NCBI GenBank assembly: GCA_020201305.1
Contig: JAIVHC010000192.1
Location: forward strand, 1-5,924
Source: Geobacteraceae bacterium
Lineage (GTDB): Bacteria > Desulfobacterota > Desulfuromonadia > Desulfuromonadales > Desulfuromonadaceae
Length of the DNA stretch: 5,924 bases
Direction: 5' to 3'
The notes below the pieces were generated by a model. That model was not told the DNA's origin. It made no database searches and worked only from the letters and a program-made list of their open reading frames with translations. Positions within the stretch are counted from its first letter, which is position 1, and every line of letters starts with the position of its first letter. A program made the translations under genes and the position numbers. This document shows, one piece after another, positions 1-5,289 of this stretch.

Positions 1-302
1 TCACGGTGTCCGCCCGAATCGGTAACCGGACGCTCATCCTTTAGGGGCAAAACACAGATAACTTCAGATTTTGTGTCACGCTGGCGGGGATGAATGCCGA
101 AGCGCACCATCTTCACCCCGGCAGGGGAGGTAAAAGGTTCAATAAAAAATGCATGAAGTGCCGAGGTTCGCGCCCCGGTATCAACTTTAGCCTTTATGCG
201 CTCGATCCCGAGTTCAGGAAGGCTGAGCCACTCGCGCCATCCCAGACACAGCAGAGCCTGTCTGGAGTCGGCAGTATCCGGTGCAGGTGTAACATTGTCC
301 AT
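1..302 (-). CDS. RimK-associated retropepsin-like protease (PF05618, 'ATP-dependent zinc protease' family), N-terminal part
   Basis: This is a partial gene that runs off the left edge; 100 codons are visible. The protein starts MDNVTPAPDTADSRQ and continues with the family's conserved N-terminal block: LGWREWLSLPELG at residues 20-32, then IKAKVDTGARTSALHA at 36-51. The D41-T42-G43-A44 motif is the retropepsin-type aspartate signature. VRFGIHP (66-72), Q74-R75-D76 and VTDSGGHR (93-100) also fit the family. An in-frame TGA lies four codons upstream of ATG 302 and no other start codon precedes the conserved block, so the start is well fixed, although the Shine-Dalgarno is weak. PF05618 proteins are often encoded beside rimK, the ATP-grasp ligase that adds glutamate to ribosomal protein S6, and one characterised member is called RimB. 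A rimK-like gene just left of the window is therefore plausible but unseen. The older 'zinc protease' family name is not supported by a zinc motif here. Confidence 0.85.
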   Translation of the reverse strand, partial: MDNVTPAPDTADSRQALLCLGWREWLSLPELGIERIKAKVDTGARTSALHAFFIEPFTSPAGVKMVRFGIHPRQRDTKSEVICVLPLKDERPVTDSGGHR

Positions 303-409
303 AAACGGGATTCATCCACTGAAGGGTTAGGTGTTGATGTCAGGTAGCTGTTGAGCATGGGTTTGTACGCAGTCATACCTGTGGCACAGAGGTTATGCGC
401 AACGAACAC

Positions 410-458
410 AAAAAGGTCCGCGTTACGTGCTTGTAGCGGAAGGCACATAACACGGACC
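410..458 (-). terminator. Rho-independent terminator downstream of the KamA-family gene
   Basis: Arms 415-430 and 443-458 form a 16-bp stem with a 12-nt loop. Read on the minus strand all 16 pairs form, two of them G-U wobbles. Read on the plus strand the same two positions are C-A mismatches, so the structure belongs to a minus-strand transcript. On that strand the stem is followed directly by five T residues (414-410). It lies about 90 nt past the stop codon of the gene at 549-1619 and before the start of the protease gene at 302, which suggests those two genes are separately transcribed. Confidence 0.72.
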
Positions 459-548
459 ATCGTGTTTTCCCACCAAGCTAAACAGGCGTCATACATGCAA
501 TGAAGCACTTAATTTCATGCACTGCCGGGCGGTTATTTTTTAAGCCAT

Positions 549-1619
549 CTATTCCGGGATCACCGGTATCTTGGTGGTCTCGCCCTTATGATTGCGCAGG
601 GTATACTCCTCTTCTCCGCGTTCGACAATATAATAATCGGGCATCAGAGGAATTTTGCCGATATTGGTGGCCAGCACGTACATGGGCTGGGCCAGACCGG
701 TGGTATGCCCGCGCAGCGCATCGCGAATCAACTCGGCTCCCTTCTCAATCGGAGTACGGAAGTGGTCAATCCCGGGGGCTGGTTCACAGTAGAATACATA
801 ATACGGACGAATGCGAATACGCAGCAATTTCTGATGCAGCTCACGAAATACCGGCACATTGTCATTAATACCCTTCAGGAGCACGGCCTGATTGCCTACA
901 TTAACCCCACACTGCATCAGATCGTACACGGCTCTGGCAGTCTCTTCGGTGATCTCCTTGGGGTGATTGCACTGGGTATTAAGCCAGATGGGTACCTTGT
1001 GGTAGCCTCCGAGAACCTTTTTCAAGCCCTCGTCAATGCGCTGAGGCAGAACAACCGGGGTGCGAGAGCCAAAACGAATCATCTCGATATGCGGCATCTC
1101 GCGCAGTTTGCGGATCAGGTACTCGATCTTGTCATTCTCAAGTAGAAACGGATCGCCGCCGGTGATAAGTATATCGCGCACCTCCGGGTGCTCTGAAATC
1201 CATTTCAATCCATCATCGACGTTGAAATCGAGCTTCATGCTGCGGTCGACCACCAGTTCTTTGCGGAAACAGTGACGGCAGTAAATGCCACACCCCTGGG
1301 TGACAGTAAACGCTACGCGATCCTTGTACTGGCGCGCAATACTGTCAGGACGCACTTCCTCGGTGGCGCGGTTTTCTTTCCACACCAGATAGTCTTCCAT
1401 ACCGAATTTATTCTGCATCTCAAGTTTGGAAGGGATCACCTGCTTGCGGATCGGACACTCGGGGTCATCCGGATCCATCAGGGAAGCAAAATACGGCGTT
1501 GTTCCCCATACGGTTTTGTTGCTTTCGAGGATTTCACGCTCTCCATCGGTAAGATTTACATACTTCTCCAGACGTTCAATACTATTAACAAACGATTTCA
1601 GCTGGTCGCGCCATTCCAT
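549..1619 (-). CDS. KamA-family radical SAM, PLP-dependent 2,3-aminomutase homologue, substrate uncertain
   Basis: A 356-residue cytoplasmic enzyme. The family uses S-adenosylmethionine, a [4Fe-4S] cluster and PLP to move an amino group from C2 to C3 of an amino acid. Visible features: N-terminal helix LEKYVNLT (18-24); radical SAM CxxxCxxC with C110, C114 and C117; GGDP at 154-157; LNTQCNHPKEIT (213-224); VGNQAVLLKGIND (241-253); HFRTP (286-290); and GKIPLMPDYY (321-330), whose K322 matches the PLP lysine (K337) of Clostridium subterminale lysine 2,3-aminomutase. Unlike that enzyme, its two substrate-binding aspartates (D293, D330) align with E279 and about A317, the PGGGG run before the lysine is shortened, and the chain ends 34 residues after K322, so the cysteine-rich zinc tail is absent. 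EpmB-like, glutamate or another mutase activity is possible. The start is supported by AGGAG at 1629-1633. A TATAAA -10-like box lies at 1653-1658 (minus) without a convincing -35. Confidence 0.9.
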   Translation of the reverse strand: MEWRDQLKSFVNSIERLEKYVNLTDGEREILESNKTVWGTTPYFASLMDPDDPECPIRKQVIPSKLEMQNKFGMEDYLVWKENRATEEVRPDSIARQYKDRVAFTVTQGCGIYCRHCFRKELVVDRSMKLDFNVDDGLKWISEHPEVRDILITGGDPFLLENDKIEYLIRKLREMPHIEMIRFGSRTPVVLPQRIDEGLKKVLGGYHKVPIWLNTQCNHPKEITEETARAVYDLMQCGVNVGNQAVLLKGINDNVPVFRELHQKLLRIRIRPYYVFYCEPAPGIDHFRTPIEKGAELIRDALRGHTTGLAQPMYVLATNIGKIPLMPDYYIVERGEEEYTLRNHKGETTKIPVIPE

Positions 1620-1628
1620 AGATTAGTT

Positions 1629-1633
1629 CTCCT
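1629..1633 (-). promoter_or_regulatory. Shine-Dalgarno of the KamA-family gene
   Basis: AGGAG on the minus strand, 9 nt before the ATG at 1619. It fixes this start, and the encoded N-terminus also aligns with the beginning of the family domain. Confidence 0.75.
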
Positions 1634-1713
1634 GTTTATATTTTACTCTCATTTTATAAGTACCCTGATATTCGCATAAAACCAGGCAAAAGTAAAATTA
1701 ACCACTGCCACAC

Positions 1714-1742
1714 CCAGGGCAACCGCATTTCAAAAGCCCTGG
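1714..1742. repeat. 7-bp perfect inverted repeat between the divergent genes
   Basis: CCAGGGC (1714-1720) and GCCCTGG (1736-1742) are perfect inverted arms around a 15-nt spacer. The right arm ends 17 bp before the -35 box of the rightward promoter. It could be an operator serving one or both divergent genes, or a hairpin in a long leftward leader. No T-tract follows on either strand, so it is not a terminator. Confidence 0.4.
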
Positions 1743-1759
1743 ATACCTGCGCAGATAAA

Positions 1760-1788
1760 TTGACAAAAGCACCTCTGCTTGCTATAGA
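1760..1788 (+). promoter_or_regulatory. Sigma-70-type promoter for hpt
   Basis: A perfect -35 hexamer TTGACA (1760-1765), an exact 17-nt spacer, and the -10 box TATAGA (1783-1788), which matches consensus at four of six positions and is preceded by TG one base upstream (extended -10). Predicted transcription start is near 1795. It faces hpt and probably also drives the zinc-ribbon gene downstream. Confidence 0.75.
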
Positions 1789-1853
1789 GTTGCTGGGTAT
1801 TTACGCCATTTTAAATGCACCTCACTTTCTCATCTCAAAAGCTCATAATTACC

Positions 1854-2357
1854 ATGGAACTACTCTATTCGAAAGAACATATTGCCACTGAAGTTGCGCG
1901 TCTTGGAGCAGAGATCAGCAGTGACTACGCAGGGCACGAAATCGTTGCTGCAGTGGTACTGAAAGGAGCTTTCATATTTGCCGCGGATCTGCTCCGCAAT
2001 ATCAGCATTCCGGTAACCCTTGAGTTCATTCAGGCTGCAAGTTATTACAACAACACCCGTTCAAACGGCGATGTCGAAATCGCTCTGGATCCACATAGCG
2101 ACATTGCAGGCAAACATGTTATTATAGTTGAGGATATCCTTGACAGTGGGCATACCCTTACAGCTCTGTGCAGACTTTTAAATAAACGCAATCCGGCTTC
2201 GTTACGCCTCTGCGTCCTGTTGGATAAAAAAGAACGGCGTAAAGTCCCTATTGGCGCAGACTACGTGGGGATGGAAACCGCAGATAAGTTTGTTGTAGGC
2301 TACGGTCTTGATCTTGCGGGTAAATATCGCCACCTCGGGCAGATATACACCATCTGA
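1854..2357 (+). CDS. hpt: Hypoxanthine phosphoribosyltransferase
   Basis: A cytoplasmic purine-salvage enzyme that joins hypoxanthine (often guanine too) to PRPP, giving IMP or GMP and pyrophosphate. From the ATG at 1854 the protein has 167 residues. Conserved parts: LKGAFIFAADLLR (36-48); SYYNNTRSNGDVEI (63-76), the flexible catalytic loop; the PRPP-binding signature VIIVEDILDSGHTL (89-102) with E93, D94 and the presumed catalytic base D97; K125 of the purine site; and DKFVVGYGLD (144-153), with F146 in the base-stacking position. The chain ends YRHLGQIYTI, typical of the family. An in-frame ATG at 1815 would add 13 residues and is preceded directly by TAA. Neither start has a clear Shine-Dalgarno. 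I prefer 1854 because MELLYSKEHI matches the usual family N-terminus. A strong promoter lies at 1760-1788, and no convincing terminator separates this gene from the next. Confidence 0.93.
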   Translation: MELLYSKEHIATEVARLGAEISSDYAGHEIVAAVVLKGAFIFAADLLRNISIPVTLEFIQAASYYNNTRSNGDVEIALDPHSDIAGKHVIIVEDILDSGHTLTALCRLLNKRNPASLRLCVLLDKKERRKVPIGADYVGMETADKFVVGYGLDLAGKYRHLGQIYTI

Positions 2358-2475
2358 ATCCGGGAGCCGAAATCGGAGATTACTCGCCTCGCCCCTTGAG
2401 CTCTGGCCCGCCAGGGCGTGCACATACAATAAAAGCAGATAAACCCTGACCCCCATTTGGAGGCTGTTACTACAT

Positions 2476-3642
2476 ATGATTATCCAGTGTGAACAATGCG
2501 AAACCACATACAGATTCGATTCTGCACGGCTCCAGAACGGTGAAGCGCGAGTTCGGTGTATCCGCTGCGGCAACGTTTTTCCCGTTGACTCCCTCTCTGA
2601 TCTCGGGGAGGCTTTTTTAAATACTCAAGCACCGGCGAAAACACGCACCAGCCCCAACCAAGGCTCAGGGGATAGCCAATACTCAGCAACAGCACCAGAT
2701 GCTTTTGCAGACAATACATATGCACAGCCCTCTGACGTCTCCTTTGATTCACCTTTTGAAGCCCCCGCTTCGCAACCGGACTTTTCTTTAGATAGCCCTG
2801 CGGATCAGGATCAGGAAGAGGAGGATTTCTGGACCAACCCTGCAGAATTCAGCCTTGACACACCCGGGACCGAAAGAACCTCTACACCGAGTCCGGCAAC
2901 TTCCGGAGCAGAATCCGAGCAGACAACGGATAGCGACCCCAACGAGTTTATCTTTGAACCTCTGGAAGAAGATGAAAAAAGTGCAGGCACTTCCGAACAG
3001 GCAGAAGATCTTCCTGCGCAGGACCTGGAATCCGACCTTCCTCCCGGGGTGTCCAAAAAGGCAAAACGGAAGCCCAAGAGAAAAAGCTCAAAACTGCTCC
3101 TGGTTGTGCTTCTTATTATCCTGTGCGGCGCAGGTATTTACGCGTATTATTTTGTCACCCACGGAATCACCAGCATGCCACAGCTTATAGACAAGGCCGA
3201 GGAGCAGATCAACCAGCTTCTCAACCCCCAGCCTGATCCAGCAGGACCATCCATCAGCATACGCAGTGGAGACAACTTCTACATCACCAACGACCACATT
3301 GGTTCTCTGTTTGTGATCAATGGCAGCGTTGTCAACATCAGCGATCAACCCCAGGGAGAAATCGCGATTGAGGCTACACTCTACGCCTCTGATGGCAAGG
3401 TCCTCAGGAGCATCACGTCCTTTTGTGGCAATCCTATCAGCAAAGAAGAGCTCCGCTCCGAACCATGGGAGAGCCTGCAGGAGCGCATGAACAACAAGCT
3501 CGGTGCCGGGCTATCCAACGTTTCCGTCCAGCCCGGTGAGTCAATTCCGTTCAGCGCAGTGTTTCATGACTTACCTGATGACTTCGCTGAATTCAGCATC
3601 AGTGAAGCTGAAGCACCTGTTGCCAGCAGCACAAACAAATAA
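2476..3642 (+). CDS. MJ0042-type zinc-ribbon, single-pass membrane protein with C-terminal DUF3426 domain
   Basis: 388 residues in three parts. Residues 1-32 are an MJ0042/zinc-ribbon domain: C5-x2-C8 and C28-x2-C31 should bind one zinc. Residues about 40-190 form a low-complexity acidic linker rich in D, E, S and P, with three short repeats, VSFDSP (88-93), FSLDSP (103-108) and FSLDTP (125-130). A basic stretch (194-206) precedes one hydrophobic helix (207-227), after which comes a DUF3426-like domain (about 250-380) including GSLFVINGSVVN and the FCGN segment. By the positive-inside rule the zinc ribbon is cytoplasmic and DUF3426 is outside the inner membrane. The molecular role of the family is unknown; the layout suggests a membrane-tethered binding or signalling protein. 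The start has GGAGG at 2459-2463, 12 nt upstream. It follows hpt by 118 bp and may share its transcript, though a TACAAT -10-like box without a good -35 occurs at 2425-2430. Confidence 0.88.
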   Translation: MIIQCEQCETTYRFDSARLQNGEARVRCIRCGNVFPVDSLSDLGEAFLNTQAPAKTRTSPNQGSGDSQYSATAPDAFADNTYAQPSDVSFDSPFEAPASQPDFSLDSPADQDQEEEDFWTNPAEFSLDTPGTERTSTPSPATSGAESEQTTDSDPNEFIFEPLEEDEKSAGTSEQAEDLPAQDLESDLPPGVSKKAKRKPKRKSSKLLLVVLLIILCGAGIYAYYFVTHGITSMPQLIDKAEEQINQLLNPQPDPAGPSISIRSGDNFYITNDHIGSLFVINGSVVNISDQPQGEIAIEATLYASDGKVLRSITSFCGNPISKEELRSEPWESLQERMNNKLGAGLSNVSVQPGESIPFSAVFHDLPDDFAEFSISEAEAPVASSTNK

Positions 3643-3648
3643 TATACA

Positions 3649-3688
3649 GGCACAGTCTGCCCCCGGGCTGTGCCCCATTTTTTGTTTT
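3649..3688 (+). terminator. Rho-independent terminator after the zinc-ribbon/DUF3426 gene
   Basis: GGCACAG (3649-3655) pairs perfectly with CTGTGCC (3668-3674), and three more pairs including two wobbles can form inside. It is followed by six T residues (3678-3683), then G and four more T residues. It begins 7 nt after the stop codon at 3642 and closes the probable hpt-containing transcription unit. Confidence 0.85.
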
Positions 3689-3806
3689 ATACCCCTGTGA
3701 AGAGCACAGTCCCTCCCTTCCATAACACTGATTTTTTTTACCTTCATTAACCCCGAAACAAAATAATACGCTGATTGTTTAGCCATACTAAAAGCAAACA
3801 AAAAAC

Positions 3807-3835
3807 TTGCACATCAGGATTACATTGGCTATTCT
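3807..3835 (+). promoter_or_regulatory. Candidate ackA promoter
   Basis: TTGCAC (3807-3812), 17-nt spacer, TATTCT (3830-3835). The -35 matches consensus only at TTG and the -10 at four of six positions, but the spacing is ideal. Start of transcription would be near 3842, giving a leader of about 120 nt that contains the palindrome, inverted repeat and duplicated tract. Other AT-rich -10-like sequences closer to the gene are possible. Confidence 0.35.
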
Positions 3836-3870
3836 TGGTCACTGCAATTCTGTTTTTTCTTCTTTAAAAC

Positions 3871-3886
3871 AAATAGTTAACGATTT
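3871..3886. promoter_or_regulatory. Near-perfect 16-bp palindrome, candidate operator for ackA
   Basis: AAATAGTTAACGATTT: an AAAT/ATTT outer pair and a perfect GTTAAC core, with one mismatched pair (3875/3882), so seven of eight positions per half-site are symmetric. This is the size of a typical dimeric-regulator site. It lies downstream of the candidate promoter, where binding would repress. No specific regulator is assigned. Confidence 0.4.
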
Positions 3887-3891
3887 AAGCA

Positions 3892-3923
3892 AAAAATAGT
3901 ACAGATTTTAAAACACTATTTTT
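3892..3923. repeat. 9-bp perfect inverted repeat in the ackA leader
   Basis: AAAAATAGT (3892-3900) and ACTATTTTT (3915-3923) are perfectly complementary around a 14-nt spacer. The stem is almost entirely A-T, so an RNA hairpin would be weak. It could instead be a protein-binding dyad. Confidence 0.4.
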
Positions 3924-3947
3924 CTGCCTTTCTGTTTTTTCTTTTCC

Positions 3948-3956
3948 AAGGAGGAG
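3948..3956 (+). promoter_or_regulatory. Strong Shine-Dalgarno of ackA
   Basis: AAGGAGGAG with its AAGGAGG core at 3948-3954, 10 nt before the ATG at 3965. It is close to the ideal anti-16S match and fixes the ackA start. A U-rich tract just upstream may aid ribosome loading. Confidence 0.85.
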
Positions 3957-3964
3957 TACCGGCT

Positions 3965-5227
3965 ATGGATATTCTGGCTTTAAACTGCGGCAGCTCGTCA
4001 GTAAAGTATCAGCTTTTCAACTGGGATGAGCGTTGCGTGATTGCTAAGGGCATGGTGGAACGTGTCACTATCGGTGATTCGTTCATATCCCATGAGGTCC
4101 CGGGCAAGGAGACGTATAAAGAGGAATCCGAATGTCCGGATCATCGAACCGCTATAAATCTGATCATATCCACCCTGCTGCATCATGAACATGGAGTAGT
4201 CAAGGACATGGATGAAATTTCTGCCGTTGGGCACCGTGTGGTCCACGGTGGGGAGAAGTTCACCCGTTCCGTTGCCATAGACAAGGAAGTACTCGACGCG
4301 ATAAAAAGTGTGCAGCATCTCGCCCCGCTCCACAATCCGCCCAACATTTCCGGCATCGAAGCTGCGCAGGCCGTTCTTCCCGATGTTCCCCACATCGCCA
4401 TTTTTGATACCGCATTCCACCAGACCATGCCCGATTACGCTTTTACCTACGCCCTCCCCTACGAATGGTATCAGGAATACGGCGTGCGGCGTTACGGTTT
4501 CCACGGCACCAGCCATCTGTATGTATCCAAACGCGCCGCCATCAACCTGGGTAAACCGCTGAGCGAGAGTAAAATCATCACCCTGCACATTGGCAACGGG
4601 GTATCCCACAGCGCTATCAAAAACGGGGAGTCGGTAGACACCTCCATGGGGCTCACACCCCTTGAAGGGGCGATGATGGGTACCAGGTGCGGTGACATTG
4701 ATCCCGCTATTCCTCCCTTCATCATGGATCAGGAGGGCTGCAACCCGCGTGAAATTGACTCTCTTCTCAACAAAAAGTCCGGGCTTCTCGGCATTACCGG
4801 ACGCTACACCGACCGCCGTGATGTAATTGAGAAAGCGGGTAAAGGTGACTACCGCTGCAAACTTGCGCTGGAAATCGAGGCATACCGCATAAAAAAATAC
4901 ATCGGCGCATATGCGGCAGCCCTTGGCGGAGTGGATGCGGTGGTGTTTACCGCCGGAGTAGGTGAAAATGCCGGAATAATCAGAGAAAAGGCCCTTGAAG
5001 GCCTTGAGTTTATGGGAATAGATCTCGACAGGGAAAAGAACCTCAAAACCTTAAGCAAGCATGGAGAAACCGACATAACCACTCCTGAATCAAAGGTAAA
5101 GGTATTTGTCATCCCCACCAACGAAGAACTGGTCTTTGTTGAAGATGTAGTAGCCATCCTGGATAACACCTACACCAACCACATGGAATTCACCTACACC
5201 TTCACCGACCCTGAATACAAACCGTAA
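3965..5227 (+). CDS. ackA: Acetate kinase
   Basis: Complete, 420 residues. It catalyses acetyl phosphate + ADP to acetate + ATP (reversible) in the cytoplasm. With Pta it yields ATP from acetyl-CoA, or activates acetate. Family blocks are all present: LNCGSSSVKYQLF (6-18), GHRVVHGGE (from 89), LAPLHNPPN, FDTAFHQTMP, YGFHGTSH, LHIGNGVS, GLTPLEGAMMGTRCGDIDP, GVGENA and TNEEL. Active-site residues fall at the standard Methanosarcina positions: N7, R91, H180 and R241, with the C-terminal glutamate at 387 against the usual 384. The chain runs about 20 residues beyond the usual end near 400, with a Thr/Tyr-rich tail (NTYTNHMEFTYTFTDPEYKP) of unknown role. The start is set by a strong AAGGAGG. The gene is followed by a bidirectional terminator and faces pta tail to tail, so the two enzymes are transcribed separately. 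Confidence 0.97.
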   Translation: MDILALNCGSSSVKYQLFNWDERCVIAKGMVERVTIGDSFISHEVPGKETYKEESECPDHRTAINLIISTLLHHEHGVVKDMDEISAVGHRVVHGGEKFTRSVAIDKEVLDAIKSVQHLAPLHNPPNISGIEAAQAVLPDVPHIAIFDTAFHQTMPDYAFTYALPYEWYQEYGVRRYGFHGTSHLYVSKRAAINLGKPLSESKIITLHIGNGVSHSAIKNGESVDTSMGLTPLEGAMMGTRCGDIDPAIPPFIMDQEGCNPREIDSLLNKKSGLLGITGRYTDRRDVIEKAGKGDYRCKLALEIEAYRIKKYIGAYAAALGGVDAVVFTAGVGENAGIIREKALEGLEFMGIDLDREKNLKTLSKHGETDITTPESKVKVFVIPTNEELVFVEDVVAILDNTYTNHMEFTYTFTDPEYKP

Positions 5228-5248
5228 AACGTCAAACTGAGCGAACCC

Positions 5249-5289
5249 AAAAAGGCCCGCTGTTCAACTTATGAACAGCGGGCCTTTTT
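5249..5289. terminator. Bidirectional Rho-independent terminator shared by ackA and pta
   Basis: Arms 5249-5265 and 5273-5289 are perfectly complementary over 17 bp, with one further A-T pair possible and a 5-7 nt loop. The GC-rich core GGCCCGCTGTTC is flanked by five A residues on the left and five T residues on the right. A U-tract therefore follows the stem on both strands, and transcripts from both sides should stop here. It lies 21 bp after the ackA stop and 26 bp beyond the pta stop. Confidence 0.93.

Larger units (their letters stand above)
3848..3943 (+). repeat. Duplicated 14-nt pyrimidine-rich element in the ackA leader
   Basis: TTCTGTTTTTTCTT occurs exactly at 3848-3861 and 3930-3943, 82 bp apart start to start. 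The second copy lies just before the ackA Shine-Dalgarno, inside a tract (3919-3947) with only two G residues. Low complexity raises the chance of coincidence, but the internal G and the length make an exact repeat notable. Confidence 0.5.
3689..3964 (+). other. AT-rich, repeat-rich upstream region and leader of ackA, no gene seen
   Basis: About 275 bp between the 3649 terminator and ackA. I see no convincing coding sequence on either strand. It holds, in order: a small hairpin (3695-3709); a 15-bp dyad TTTAG-N5-CTAAA (3778-3792); a candidate promoter (3807-3835); two exact copies of a 14-nt pyrimidine-rich element (3848-3861 and 3930-3943); a near-perfect 16-bp palindrome (3871-3886); a 9-bp inverted repeat (3892-3923); the 9-nt direct repeat TTTAAAACA (3863-3871 and 3907-3915); and a U-rich tract directly before the ribosome binding site. 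This density suggests regulation of ackA, but no known regulator motif could be assigned. Confidence 0.6.

Noticed and set aside
90..347. 85-codon plus-strand open frame
   Set aside because: Antisense to the conserved N-terminal block of the protease gene, with no domain of its own.
194..508. 104-codon minus-strand open frame across the left intergenic region
   Set aside because: It runs through the terminator hairpin and overlaps the protease gene in a different frame; the DTGA-containing frame is the conserved one.
496..521. Bulged 8-bp dyad (TGCAATGAA / TTCATGCA) after the KamA-family stop codon
   Set aside because: No U-tract follows and one base is bulged; too weak to call a terminator beside the much better one at 410-458.
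588..1145. Long plus-strand open frame of 185 codons antisense to the KamA-family gene
   Set aside because: It lies wholly opposite a clearly conserved enzyme, has no recognisable domain, and is explained by codon bias of the real gene.
2385..2420. GC-rich short dyads (CTGGC/GCCAG and CGCCC/GGGCG) after hpt
   Set aside because: Stems are only about 5 bp, compete with each other, and no T-run follows, so not called as an hpt terminator.
3695..3709. CTGTG-AAGAG-CACAG hairpin that could pair alternatively with the arms of the 3649 terminator
   Set aside because: It lies downstream of the terminator U-tract, so it cannot form in time to control termination, and the 5-bp stem may be chance.
3826..3848. 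Possible sigma-54 promoter (TTGG... and ...TGCA elements) upstream of ackA
   Set aside because: The GG and GC elements are not at the required 10-bp spacing in any register.
3998..4609. 203-codon minus-strand open frame antisense to ackA
   Set aside because: ackA is beyond doubt here; the antisense translation has no family features.
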